From Monodelphis domestica (taxonomy: Eukaryota; Chordata; Mammalia; Didelphimorphia; Didelphidae), in the NCBI RefSeq assembly GCF_027887165.1, contig NC_077227.1, positions 439,137,612 through 439,201,611 on the forward strand: a stretch of 64,000 nucleotides of DNA. Reading direction: 5' to 3'. Of this stretch, positions 23,490 to 35,735 are shown in pieces; the first letter of the stretch is position 1; each line of letters starts with the position of its first letter. The notes beneath the pieces are model-generated. The model was given only the letters and a program-made list of their open reading frames with translations. It was not told the origin of the DNA and did not search any database. A program made the position numbers and the translations under genes.

Positions 23490-23612
23490 CATTAGAATGT
23501 AAGCTTCTTGAGGGTGGGCACTATTTTGTTTTTGAATTTGTCTTTGTGTCCTTAGACCTGACATGGTGCTGAACACCTGGTGAGTGTTCAATAAATACTT
23601 ATTGAATCAAAT
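23490..23612 (+). repeat. L2 LINE 3' end
   Basis: 'gaatgtaagcttcttgaggg', 'tttgtctttgtgtccttaga', 'aataaatacttattgaatca'. A good match to the L2 terminus. Confidence 0.85.
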
Positions 23613-23714
23613 TGCCCTCTTTGAGCAACTCCTGTTTCCAGAACTATTCCAATACTACCACACTTTTGTACCCCACCTTCCTCGTCAAAAGGCCTCTCTC
23701 TTGTGTCCATTCAT

Positions 23715-23865
23715 CATAGGATTTAGAATTGGATGGTACCTTAGAAGCTATTTAGTCCACTTTACAGATAAGGAAAGTGAGAGTCAAGAAGTTACATATG
23801 TGGTAAATAGCAGAGCACCTCTCATCCCAAATCCAGTGTTTCTTCCAGCACCTCACAGTTTCCCT
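23715..23865 (-). repeat. MIR/THER1-type SINE
   Basis: 'agaattggatggtaccttag', 'cagataaggaaagtgagagt', 'cccaaatccagtgtttcttc'. Confidence 0.72.
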
Positions 23866-23989
23866 TAGGGGTGGGAGGTAGGTAGTTAATCTGATAAATC
23901 AGTACAGGCTAATATGGTCATAAGTGCTAGTGGGGGATTGCATTACCCCACCCAGGTAACATCTTTGCATCTCCAGAAAGCCCCAGTTA

Positions 23990-24700
23990 AAAGGTGATGT
24001 CTTAATCCAAAAGGATTACTTTAATGGTGGAATTTCAGTTGGCATGTCAGGGCCAGTGTGGGGCCGGGACCAGGGTTTTGAGTTGTTTCTTGAATCCTAG
24101 TACGTTGGCAGCTTCCCTGCTCTACTCCCCCACCCCTGAGCACCCCCTTCACCATGTATAGAATGAACCCTGGTTCTTTTTAATGACCAATTTCATTTTA
24201 ATAAAAAAATCAAACCTCCTTTGCCTAAGATTCCAAATGTGCATTAAAAATAAAAAGAACAGAATTCCATTTGTGTGAGCGACTGTATCATGATCCATTA
24301 CTGAAATACACTAACCTTATGCCCCAAATTACTTCATTTCCCAAATGCATCGTAAGAATCAGGGCTGACTGCTCACAAATACCAAATGAAGAGGATGAAG
24401 AATCGCAGGCCCATAGGACAACAATTCCGTGAAATCGGTGGGATTTTTGTCTGTGTTTGGGCCAGGAGGGAATGAATGTCAGCCAGACATTTACATCTCA
24501 TAAAACAATGCAATCCCTAGTGCTTGTTGCACTGGCCTTGAACCTGGAGCTCTTTTTGGGTTAGTCTTGAAATTCCACCTCAATATGGAATAGATTAATT
24601 AGCAAAGCTTAAACCTGGAGACATCGAGAATCATGCCATCAACGAGGTGGACAGAAGTGGTTTTTAAATGGGCATCTTTGACAGAAGCCTATTGCTCTCT
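23990..24700. promoter_or_regulatory. Candidate conserved non-coding block 2
   Basis: Repeat-free, non-coding stretch with TAATTA-type homeodomain motifs ('gattaattagcaaag', near 24,593) and isolated CpGs in AT-rich context. The texture resembles vertebrate conserved non-coding elements. No conservation data were available. Confidence 0.35.
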
Positions 24701-25914
24701 CCTCCATCCTAATGGGGCTGAGATTAGTAGTACCTTCTAGATCTCCCTGTTGGGCTGGTACAGCTTCCTGGATTTCACGATCTATAGCACACCCTAGTGA
24801 TAGGCTGACATGCAGATAAGGAGCTCAAAGTGAAGATACAAAAGTCAATCTCCCTTTTGAAAACTCAGAATGAGGATGGAGGGCCCTCTGACTTTTCTTT
24901 TGTGAGACTGTTTTCATTTCTTTGAGTCTAAGGGGAGAAATATTGGGTTCCTGAACCCACAGAGGGGGGAAAAGTCTCTGCTGCACACCTATGTTTAAAC
25001 TAATGCATCTGTTTCCTGATTCATTCATTCCTCCCACATTTATTGAGTGCCTGCTCCATGAAAGGCCCCGTGCTAGGTCTTGTGTCTACATGTGGTTTAA
25101 ATCGAAAGCACAGCCACCTTTTCATGCTGGAACAATGGAGGAAGGTGTTAGACCTGCGCCCAAGAAAGAGAAATACTTATCAGGTTTGTGAGCCTCAGGG
25201 CAAATCAGGCTCTCTGCGTCATAAATGATCTACCTGGTTCAGAAACAGGTCACTGGAGTGGCTGTTCACATTAGAGGGGTCTTAATCATTATTTTAGACG
25301 CAATGCACACTTAACTAGATGAACTCCTGAATGTGGCTGAAAGGACTAGTTCCTTGCCTCCACGTGGGCAGGGGTCAGCAGTCTGAAACTTAGCCAGCCT
25401 GAGGGCTTTGACCTCCTTCTAGAAGAGTACATTCTAATATGCTCTTTATCATTCATGGTCACGAACAACTCCTCCATCATTTGAGGAAGTTCCTTTTCAA
25501 GGAAAGTTTAGGGAAGAATGAGATTTTAAGTGCCAGGAGGAAAATAAATGCGTGTGATTCTAGCTCCTGACTCTGCAAGGGGATCAATTTGTTGCCTTTG
25601 TGTCTTCCTGAGACATTGCAGATCACTTTCTGGACTCATCACTAGGTCCAACTTGTCCAGGGGAGGATTAGAAATTCACTTGGGGTGGCAGTAGTGATGG
25701 TGGTGGTGGTTGCTAACAGCTCTTGGAAGTAGGGCTATCAAAGTTCTCAAAGTGACAGAATTGATTACAAGCAGTTCTGCAAGGCAATAGCCTGCCATGC
25801 ATTAAAACATCTTGAAACAATAGCTAAAATTGCTTCTCAAGGCTTCCCCCCTCCTTGAACCAACAGACCTATGTGTGTGTTTATGCCTCTTTTGGTGTTC
25901 TTCCTCTTTCTTCC

Positions 25915-26100
25915 CAAGGGCTCACAGAACTTTGGAGCTAAAAGGGACCCCTGATGTTGTGTCACTCATCCAATTTTCAGAGGGAAAAATGAGACTCAGA
26001 GAGGGGAAGTAACTATTGCAATAGAATGATGAATTAATGGCATAGCCCAGACTAGAAGCCAAGACTTCTTATTCAGAACTCTCTTCTTCTCTAGTCCAAT
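25915..26100 (-). repeat. MIR/THER1-type SINE
   Basis: 'actttggagctaaaagggac', 'atgagactcagagaggggaa', 'ccagactagaagccaagact'. Confidence 0.7.
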
Positions 26101-26107
26101 CCCATAC

Positions 26108-26200
26108 CATCCAATCCAATAAGCATTCATTAAGTGGTTACTACATGCAAAGAACTGGTAGGTACTGGGGATACAAAGACAAAATGAAATCCTAGAGCTT
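26108..26200 (-). repeat. L2 LINE 3' end, antisense
   Basis: 'aataagcattcattaagtgg', 'ttactacatgcaaagaactg', 'gtactggggatacaaaga'. Confidence 0.72.
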
Positions 26201-26227
26201 CCATTTTATCCCACACTATCTTACTCT

Positions 26228-26442
26228 AGCCCCATGTTGGCAAACCTATGGCACACATTCTGGGGCTTGGGGGAGGGAGCACTCAGAGTCCTCTCTGTGG
26301 GCAAACATATTGTAACCCCAGCACAGACTTTACCAGAGTTTGTTCCTAGAAAACCAGAGGGAAATGGGTTGGGGCTGCTCTTCTCTCTGTCTCCATGCAG
26401 TTGGCAGTGGACATTCAATTTCTAAAAGGTTTGTCATCACTG
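26228..26442. mobile_element. Non-autonomous hAT-like DNA element
   Basis: The ends are imperfect inverted repeats: 'gttggcaaacctatggcac' on the left and 'aaaggtttgtcatcactgct' on the right. The interior is short and non-coding, with 'gagggagcactcagagtcct'. This matches a common marsupial hAT MITE as I recall it. No intact 8-bp target duplication is seen. Confidence 0.62.
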
Positions 26443-26737
26443 CTAGTCTTTCCTTTAGCTCAGAGTCAACAAAAGGATCAGGGTAGATGGATACCCTCGC
26501 TCATTCAGAAACCATTTTTAAGCAAGGGAAGCAGCATTGGTTGGAAAGAGGCTCAAATGGTTTAACTGTAGGTCCAAGATGATTTCACCAGGAGTCCCAA
26601 TTCTCCCTTCAGGGTTCTGATACTGAGTCACTTTGGACAGTAGTATTCTTATCAAGGTTGGTAAAGAAAATTCCTTGGCTCTGCCTATGTGGTTATGAAG
26701 TCCAGATTCAGATGAATGACCAGGAACATTTTTTTTT

Positions 26738-26750
26738 GGGGGGGGGGGGG
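26738..26750 (+). repeat. 13-G homopolymer after a 9-T run
   Basis: T9 (26729-26737) directly followed by G13. Confidence 0.95.
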
Positions 26751-27189
26751 CTTGGCCTATGTCTTTTTTCCCCCTCATTTTTTTTATTGCCATGCAAAAC
26801 ACACTTCCATGTTAGTCATTGCTGTAAGGAGTGTTTCCCACAAAATCAAAACCCCAAAATAAAATCAAAGATACACTGATGTGAAAGATGTCCCCAACCT
26901 TTCTTTCTTTGAAGACCAGAAACATATAGAAATGCTTCTCCATTGGTCTCAGAAATTCCCTGGGTGACAGGTTACATTCATTTGAGCTAAATGGAAAGAG
27001 AAAACAGGGAAAGCAAAGTAAGTGGAAAAAAGAGTGAGAGTCCATGTTCTGGTTTATTCTCTCAAACCAAGACAAATGGAGATGAGCTTTGGCAGGGCCA
27101 GGAGCTAGGTTTCAGGGGACTCAGCTATCCTGTACCGCAGAACCGAACCTGGGATTTGGGGGGAGGTGGAGAATGGCCCTTTGCTCATT

Positions 27190-27960
27190 GTGCATCTTGA
27201 CTGGGGCCGAGTAATCTCAACAATAATAGAAATGAACACTTTATTTTATGTAAATAAAACAAAAACTCGGCAATAATTCATTTATTTTATTGAAATGAAA
27301 TGCAAATGTCTTGGTGAAACTTAGCAAAACAGACCAGTTAAAACACCGCCATTGTTTGGGAGCACGTTTTACATTCATTTCAAATCCGCATCCGATATTT
27401 CATTCATGCTTAATTATTTCCCCAATGTTCACATCGGCATTACTAGTTCCCTTTGTCTTTCTTATTTTGCATGCGGTGTGATTAGCAAAAACGCTTGTGC
27501 GCAACCCACTCCCGCACATATGGGCTTTAGACTCTTTGTTTTAGGGGTGGAGCAACAAGATCTATAAACACTGGAGCTGCCAAATTTGGAGCACGTGAAT
27601 CCTTGGAGGTGCAAAATATCACTCATTTCATTTAAATCCCCTTTCATATTCTGCCACGCTGCCATCACGGCTGCCCTATTGTCTGCCCCTATTATCTGAA
27701 GCTGCTTTCCTCCCATTGTTCAGGCACTGTAATCCTTCAGGTTTCTGTAGTTATTTTGAGAAGCTTACTTGAAAGAAATCACTTGGCTCTCACAGATCAC
27801 TTTCTCCAAACCTGCTGGCAAAGGAGAAGGCCTTGACTAAAGCCTGGAACCTCTGATCTTCCAGGGGAAAATCTCTTCAGAGTCTATCATTTCCTTTGCT
27901 TTCAGGAGACCCCCGGTCTTAGAGTTTGTACTTGTCTTATCTTTCCCCCCTTGTGGATTT
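27190..27960. promoter_or_regulatory. Candidate conserved enhancer block 3 (POU/SOX motifs)
   Basis: A repeat-free block with a perfect octamer ATGCAAAT (27300-27307), SOX-type CCATTGTT at 27349-27356 and 27713-27720, and several CpGs preserved in AT-rich sequence. It has no coding frame with motifs. POU/SOX co-occupancy is typical of neural and pluripotency enhancers; function here is inferred from motifs alone. Confidence 0.42.
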
Positions 27961-28444
27961 TCTAACAAAACATGACAGGAATGTTCACTACGGAGAGTCA
28001 AAGGAAAGAAAATAAAGTTTAAGCAAAAATAAAAACCCCTCCATAATCTAAATTTGAACCAGCATTTTGCAAGGCCTTGGCTTGCTGCTGGTTGAGTCCC
28101 TGCAGGCTCCCGGCAAAGGGAGGCATCTGCTGCTTTATCATGGAAGAAGAGCAGCTACTCTGGGGTGTTTTGCCCTCATACTTGCCTTCACCTCTTCCCA
28201 GGCCCGTGACCCCACAGTTTATATTTCTAAGCATAGTGTGAATTAAACAATATGAAGGTGAACAGTGTGCAAATCAAAGGAAGCTTCTCTCTGGGGGAGG
28301 TGGGAAATTAGCCAGCATCCTGCCGTGAATAAGCAAAAGAGACAGTAATACACTAGCAGAGTTCACATAATGGTTGCCCCAACCAGTGTGTGAACACATT
28401 CACAACCACACCCTGTGATAACCTTGAACTCTGCTCTAGTGTCA

Positions 28445-28630
28445 TGAAATAATAAGATCTGGAGCTGGAAGGGGTCCTAGAGATCAGTCTAACCTCCTCA
28501 TTTTACAAATGAGGAAACTGAGGCCCAGAGAAGGGGAAGTGACTTAGTCAAAGTCACACAGCACCCAGAAAACAAGTCAGGATTCAAAGAGATCTCCGAC
28601 TCCAAGTCTAGCTCTCTTATATTGTGCCCC
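28445..28630 (-). repeat. MIR/THER1-type SINE
   Basis: 'gatctggagctggaaggggt', 'atgaggaaactgaggcccag', 'agtgacttagtcaaagtcac', 'gactccaagtctagctctct'. One of the best-preserved copies in the window. Confidence 0.87.
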
Positions 28631-28689
28631 ATTGTCTGCCCGATTATCTGAAGCTGTTTTCCTGCCATTGTTCGGGCACTCTAATCCTT
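28631..28689 (+). repeat. Second copy of a 60-bp segment from 27678-27737
   Basis: About 90% identical (5 substitutions, 1 gap) to 27678-27737, including 'ttatctgaagctg' and CCATTGTT (28665-28672). Confidence 0.9.
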
Positions 28690-28734
28690 TTATGTTAGTA
28701 TGATATCCATTTTTCTCTTCATTCCCTTCTCCCA

Positions 28735-29297
28735 TTAGCAGGGGAGGACACTCGGTTCCTTCCTTCTAACCTAGGGGTGTCTGAGGTGTTCAGGCATGAC
28801 CAGAATCTTCGGGGTGAGGACTTGCTGAGCCCTTTCCAGGGCTACTCATCCACCTTTGGCATGCATGTTTCACCCAACTCTCACCGGTGACTCCAAGAAG
28901 CTGTAGTTGTATCCCAGTAAAGCCCCTGTCTCAGCAGGTGGGCTAAACCAGGTTGTGGGTAACGGATGGGTCTCAAAGCCATCAGTGGGTTACAGGAGTG
29001 TCTACTCTAAGCAAGACTTTCCTTGGCAAAATGGAAGGATGAAAATGATTTTTTCCAACGGCTATGAAGGCAGCTAAAGCAGGCCAGACATGAAAGGGGC
29101 CAAGGGTATGCGCCGCATCCCAGGCCATCCCAGCCATTCTGACTTTTATCTTGCCACTGAACTTCAGTGATTTTGGAAGAGAGAATGAGGCTGATGACCT
29201 TCTCTAACTCTGTCTCACTTAAATCCAATTTACTCATAAGTCAAGACATCGGTTATTATAATGTCATTGGTTCTCTTCTAAATGAAGGACAAACAGT
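28735..29297 (+). mobile_element. Non-autonomous RTE-tailed element
   Basis: From 28774 ('ggggtgtctgaggtgttcag') it aligns with the element at 44062-44622, sharing 'cagggct', 'actctcac', 'gtgactcc' and 'ggctaaacc' blocks in order. Its end ('gtcattggttctcttctaaa', then 'tgaaggacaaacag') matches the 3' end of the RTE LINE at 51313-52290. It has no ORF of its own; the small frames are not motif-bearing. Confidence 0.72.
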
Positions 29298-30075
29298 ACT
29301 CTCCAAACTTGACCACTTGGAGTTTATACCTTGTAGTATCTTTAATATTAACTGCTCCCTATAACTTTATTTTACTTAAAGTTGTATTATTTTTTAAGAA
29401 CAAATTAGTAATGTTAAGCAAGATAAATAAAGACAGGAATCTATGTAAACATACATTATGCTCTTCCCTTTAAATACATTTTTTTGTAAGTTAAATTCTG
29501 TTTTTCATTATTTCCATAATAAAATCAGAGATATCTTCCCATGGAAGGAATTCTAGAATACACTGAGTTGAAACATTTTATGGACAGTCCTGTAACATAC
29601 TGGGAATTGTAAGACATCAACTATTAGGTACCTTCAGGTAATAGTCACTGCCTAGCAGCTCATTTTATCATAGGATGTGCTTCATGCCAAGAATTTCTCT
29701 TCTTCTAGTAGACTCTTATGATTACTTCCAAAGACTAGGACACCCCCCACCCCCAAACATCCTGAATCTACACTGAACATAGAGTGAAGTTTTGTGTCTT
29801 TCTCCCTTTCCCTACTCCCCCAGAACATTAATGTTGTATAATAATGAGATTTGAACTCAGGTGGAATATTAAAGTGTGTCTTTGGACCACTCCCCACTTT
29901 CCCTGTAGGCATTACTCTCTCTCCACAGAGATTCAATGCCTTCATATTGCTTTCTGGATATCCAGGGATCCCACCTGGGGTTGTCTTTACTTCAGGTTTA
30001 TTTCTGAATTGATTCCTTAACTTTATTCCCTTCCCCTAAATCTTCCTGAACCCCCTTTTTTGGAACATTTCTATT
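29298..30075. other. Unassigned non-coding DNA
   Basis: AT-rich in the first half. No repeat or gene recognised. Confidence 0.45.
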
Positions 30076-30300
30076 TCACTTATCCAATGAACACTTATTG
30101 ATGTTAATGATGTGTCATGCTCTATTCTAGGCACTATAAAGGGGAAAAAAAAGATGTATAAGACATAGTCTCTATCTTAAGCAGTCTATGGTCCAGTGGG
30201 GGTAGAAGGAGGGATTTGAAACATAGCATAAATCTATAATACGAAGTAGAAGGCGGTAAGTACAAAAGACAGGTATAAAATGTTGGAGTAGTTTTAGCTA
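30076..30300 (-). repeat. L2 LINE 3' end, antisense
   Basis: 'ccaatgaacacttattgatg', 'tctattctaggcactataaa', 'gcagtctatggtccagtggg'. Confidence 0.72.
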
Positions 30301-32145
30301 GGAGCATTTCCTTCTGTTAGAAAACTGATAAAGAATAGGCCTGATAATATGATAATATCTCAAAGATGACCTAACATGCTAACCCTCCCAGTTAACCTTT
30401 TTGCATTTCAGCAAGATGTCCTTGGGAGCTAGTGACTTAACCCAAAGAGGGAATCTAATAGTGAGAACTTCAGACATTATCTAGGCTAATTTGGGGGCCA
30501 AAGGGGAGAGAAAGAAGATTTAAGCTCTTTTCATTGCTTTTCATATCACATCACTTAAGTAGCTGCCCATTCTGGCTAAAGGTATTGGGCCATCATATCA
30601 CACTTCACAGTAGGTGCCTTAGGGTAACACATGATATACTCAAGTCTGAAAATTCTTTAAGTATGAAACTTCATGTTCTGCGAAAAGAGTTAGTTCCCTA
30701 CTTTATTAATTCTATAAGTAAAAAAATGTGTTCAGCCAGTTTGCTTCAAACAAGGGAGTGTCTGTATACATCTTTGGGTTATGATGTCTCTTATGGACCT
30801 AAGGGGCTCAGCAATTACACAGTACGGCACTTATGTGCCAAAATGAAAGAAATTAGGTGTTTTTCTCCTCCCAGGTTGAAAAAAATATTGTGCTAACTCT
30901 TTCTATAACTTATGAGTACATATAGCAGAATCCTGGGTGGCAGTTTTCATGTACGTGGACCATAAGCTAAGGGAAACAAAGGAAAAACCAATGTTAACAT
31001 ATCAGTAATTGTATATACCTGAATAAGAGAAAACATTCTGACATTAAACAGAATCCTTAGACGTCTAAAGCTATTCCAAAAGAAACAGCACAGCAGCGTT
31101 AAAATAAGAACCACTGGGGAGAAAGAATTTCCATCCTATGAGTAATTCGAAATAAAAACTCTAGTATCTTAATAGTGACTCGACCATAATTTTCTGTAAT
31201 AAAACATCTATTATAATAGATATTGCAATACAATAAAAGTCCTATTGTTCCAGAAACTGTATTATAACTGAAACAGGATAATTATAGAAATACTTGCGTG
31301 AGAATTGCATGTTCAACAGAACCATTGAAAATCATTCTTCTCAGAATGAAAATAAGTCTTTGGGGTACAGCAGGATTCTTCAGTAAGATTTCAAATAGAA
31401 GGGAAGGTGTATTTTTTTTAAATCTTTTATAAGCAGCTTAACCTTCTAAACTCTCAGAAGGACAATCTATAAAATACATGTCCCCATAGGTTCACCAAGC
31501 TCAGAGTTCAACATTTTATTTGGAATACTAAAATCTAACGGTAGTTTTTGAAGCTAACAGTAACCCTGTATGGTCTTTTAATGCATGGCTTTGCTCTATG
31601 AAATTTAACTTGTCCATTCAGTTTACTTTGTAAATTCTTGTTTCAAACTTTCATAAATTTTCCTTTATAACAGGCCTCTCTAAACAGTTTTGCAGAAATC
31701 TAATCACGTGTTACATTCATTATTCTTCATTTATCCAGTACACACACGTGTGATTTTAGCAATCATTCCAGGCTTGGGACGTGCAGAGTGTGCTGCCCAG
31801 GATGCTGGGCTAAACTGTAGTCTCTTCATAGGTTAGAAACACACTAGCTCTCTGTGCCACAACCTATCCATCAGTCCTTGAGGAAGTACCATAAATTGAA
31901 GAACAACATGTGCCCTGTGCAAGCATCATGAAGAAGAGAGGCAACACTAACTCCTTTCTATGCAATTGGCAGAAACTTCCCTACACATCATGCCTTCCAT
32001 CCTGGCTATCTTAATACCAGAAAAACTGGAGACTGGAGGGAATTCAAAGAGGCAACAGTCTCAGCTAAGGGGCTAAGGGAATGAGACATGAGGAAACAAT
32101 AATAATAATAGGATATACTCACAACACTACAGCAAATATGTATAA
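30301..32145. other. Unassigned non-coding DNA
   Basis: About 1.8 kb, AT-rich, with no recognised repeats. A 120-codon frame at 30534-30896 (+) has no domain and is not called. An (AAT)4 repeat lies at 32098-32110. Confidence 0.45.
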
Positions 32146-32275
32146 CCCAACTAAGTGATGACTAAAGGGACATGATAGTCATCTACAAATATTTGAAGGG
32201 CGTCAAGAGGAAGATGAATTATTTAGTGGCGTTGTGATAGAGGGGGCTAGATCTCATTACCAGTCCCCAAGTCAT
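32146..32275 (+). repeat. L3/CR1 fragment
   Basis: 'gtcatctacaaatatttgaa', 'gggcgtcaagaggaagatga', 'gttgtgatagagggggctag'. Confidence 0.6.
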
Positions 32276-32784
32276 TTATTCCCTTGCTAACCTCTTTCAG
32301 TTTTCAACTTTCCAAGGGACCAAAGTCAGCAATTTGACAGCTTTCTTGTTGTTTCTACCCTAAATTCTTCGAGCATGGTGCTGGAGAAGACAGCAATACT
32401 CATATGCAGCTCAGTTTAGCTCTCCAGAAAGAAGTATCATGCATGCACCATATAGGCTTCATAATTCTTAAATGACATTTTAGTTTTGTGTTATGCCAAT
32501 ACCTTTATAGAACCAAAGCCACAACTGAGAAACATATGTGTGCCTTATTTCATTGACACGGATGACACATTTCATGAGGGGCCACCACTGGTACTGGAGC
32601 ATGTGGCAATATGATCTAGTCACATGTGGTTTATTTCTGGCCTTTAGGTTTTCAAAACAGTCAAATGACTTCATGCCTGAAACATTGAAGAGGCCCTAGA
32701 TGAAAAGTTATTGTAAACTCTTAGAAGTTGCATCCTGTATTTTCATCTGGATCTGTGATGCTTCTTTTATCTTGCTAAAGTTCT

Positions 32785-33060
32785 TTTCCTAGAATCACAG
32801 GGTTTCACAGTAGGAAAGGGACTTCAGAAGTCATCTAGTTAAGCTCATACCAAAAAAGGATCTCCACTACATCACTCCAGTGATAATCCAGACTTTTCTT
32901 GAAGACCTCCAAAGAGGAGGAACTCATTACCTCCTGAGGCAGTCCTTTCCACTTCCAGTAGTCATTAGTTTTTAGAAAGTTTCCCCACTATAGCACACCT
33001 AACTTTGCCTTTTTGCAACTTCCACTAGTTATTCATAGTTTTTAAACCCATATAATGCAT
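32785..33060 (-). repeat. L3/CR1 LINE 3' end, antisense
   Basis: 'cacagtaggaaagggacttc', 'gacctccaaagaggaggaac', 'ggcagtcctttccacttcca', 'cctttttgcaacttccacta'. Confidence 0.78.
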
Positions 33061-35120
33061 ACATGGGATACTTAGCTCTTTAAGAAAGCCACCAGAGGGA
33101 GCTGGGCATGCAAGGGAGAGAAAGTAAAAGCAAGTTCACTTACTGAAAGTCTAACTGCTAAAGAGACTCAGAACAAGAGGTAGATTAAACTTATTGTCAT
33201 TGTTGACTTTATGGTATCATTCAGCTCATGGAGGGGAAATTTGTGGCTCTCAATTAAATTCACCTTTTGATAATTTCACCTTGCAGAGGAAAATTTTCCA
33301 AAAGAAAGCACCTGCTGATTACCTTTCATTCAGATCAACAGTGCAGAAGGGCAAATATATCACATCAGAATAGTGGATACTGTTATCAAGACCACCTCTA
33401 CTGTGTGAACTCAGTCAAATGCTCAAATCTTTCTCAGCTGACATTATCTGAGAAAGAATGAAGCTAGGGAGATTGCTGAAGGTATATATTCTATAGCTTA
33501 AAGTCATCTAGAGTGGCTAAGGATGGAAGGTTGAAGAGATTGCTAGGAATGCTAGGCTGTTGTACATTGGTCATTGGATGAGCAATGACTAGAAGAATTT
33601 CTGATTGAACTGAAAGATCCTTAGGTCTTTGTGAGGAGCAAAGCCTAAGGTTCCATTTTTTATTGTTTTCTTCTTTAAATGTCTTTTCTTTTCCTCATGT
33701 CTCTTTTTCTGAATCTTAATATTTCTCTTCCTCTCTTCCTTCTTTTCAGTTTTCTACTTTTCTACCTTAATCAGTTTACCATTATTTGTTAAATAGTTTC
33801 ATGCTTTATGTTCTTTATTGTATATCCTTCTTTACTTCTATGGATCCATGATTGCATTCATTGGGGGGGGGGGGGTTATATCATGTGGAATTCTTGTCCT
33901 CCATGGGGCTTCTGTAAAAGATCAATTAAAAGGAGTAGCACGTTGACATTCACTCTAACGCCATTAAATCTTTCATGAATATTAATTTAGTGCAAGGGCT
34001 GTCCTTGTATCATTAGATGATTCAAAGTCTCACCTTTAAAGAAAACCTTATATGTCCCTGGACGGTGTCTTTTATACCCCTTCTTATGTGTAAGCTATCA
34101 TTGGAAACTTGTTACAGGTAACTAATTCCTACCATGTGTTTTTCCATTTCCCTTTGGATCACCTGCAAGTCTAATTCTCTCAGATCATGATGGTTCATGA
34201 TTTGCAGTTATATAGTAACATGAGAAAAATATTTATGTTAAAAGGAAGAGCCTTCGTGTAAGAAAGCAACTTGGAATCATTGGAAAGCAGCATATAATTT
34301 CTCAAATGTAATTCAGCTTGATCTCTTCTTAAACAATATTAAGCCAAGTTCATTATTTATCTGAAGTGCTAGTCCACAATATGTGTTGATGGACTAGTTC
34401 AATGGACTACCCTTTCAATTACATGTCATAATTAAGGTAGCATTATTATTCATTTTGTTTTTCAGATGACGTGGTATTAAGAGTAGACCTGAAGTTGCAA
34501 ACTTCTTAGTTTGGTTTCAGTGTCAGGATGAAATGAGCCACTTGTAAGAACAATCAACAAAAGAAGGTTTACTTAGCTAAAATGTAGAAAGGGAATCAGT
34601 AAGGATATGGTATCATTTATCCCTAGAAAATGTGGGACCATCTCACCTCCTTATAGAAATACATCAATTCAATAGGACAGAGCATGGCTAGTCAGGTGCT
34701 CTTGGAACAAACACCAAGTTTGAGAGAGCCAGATTTCAGATAGCTGGGCTTTTTTATGCCCTTAGGTAACTAGGAAGTTTCATAAATGCGCCAGATGCTA
34801 CCAGGAAGCTGTATTAAGGGGAGAATATAGTTTAATTGGATTCTGTGGATAGCTTTGTCATCTTTTAACAAGCCTCCATGATGGGTAGGGAGGAACACTG
34901 GTGGAATTTGGTCCTCTCACATATAATTATTTCCATATCTTTTGAATGACTACAGATCTTGCTGAGGAAGTCCTTACTTTACCTTAGTTTACCAAGGCTT
35001 GATTCAATTAGCATGGTTCTTTGGTTCTCATTTGAGAACCAAATTATCTGGAGAACATAATCATTTGTATAGGAAATCTCTCTTCTACTTGGACTTCATA
35101 GAAGATGTTTTTATAACACT
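33061..35120. other. Unassigned non-coding DNA
   Basis: No gene. Contains a 13-G run (33863-33875) and a perfect 9-bp-stem, 4-nt-loop hairpin (ttggttctc/gagaaccaa, 35021-35042). Confidence 0.45.
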
Positions 35121-35735
35121 TGTAATAGATGATATTGGAGGGTATATTTGATGGATACTAGATAACTAATGGATCAAGCAGCTATCTTTCTTTTGCCTAC
35201 CCTCCTCCCTTTTATACCTCCCTTCCTCTTCTCTTCAGTTTCCCCTTCCCCCTTCTTCTTCAGCCTCCTTCTAAATCACTCAGGGTGAGCTATGATGTTT
35301 CAGAGGAAATACTCTTTTCTCTTCGTTATCTCAAGTAAGGATTTATTGGGGAAGAGGAAAGATAGAGGATAAGGTAAGAGGATTGGAGGTGTCCCTATTA
35401 TCTACAGTGAATCTTAGGTTGGAGGATATTGAGAGAAATGGCAATTCAGTCACTAGCATGAAACAGCAAGTCAGAGAGAGATATATGGACTATTATCCTT
35501 CTTCTTCTGCCTTCAAATCAGCCAGCCCACCTCCAGCTTGATTATCCCAAGTCACCGGGATAAACCCAGCTTCTTCCTTCCACATCACCACCATCAGTCT
35601 AAAGACCAGAAAAAACAGTCACCACTGGGTTGGCTCCAAACTGCTTTTCCGGTCACATTCCAAATGGAATTTTCCTTTGATTGACAGCTGATCAATATCC
35701 AGCTGCTTGTCTTTTGCATGCATGCCTCTTCCACA
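35121..35735 (-). mobile_element. LTR of an endogenous retrovirus-like element (3' LTR, minus strand)
   Basis: On the minus strand it begins TGTGG and ends TTACA, giving the TG...CA ends of an LTR (615 bp). A poly(A) signal lies at 35342-35347 and a TATA-like 'ccatatatct' near 35478-35486. Just outside its start, a purine-rich run on the minus strand (35737-35750) sits where a polypurine tract should be. No coding frame survives. The family was not identified. Confidence 0.62.

Noticed and set aside
30534..30896. 120-codon open frame
   Set aside because: No domain and AT-rich surroundings without exon signals.
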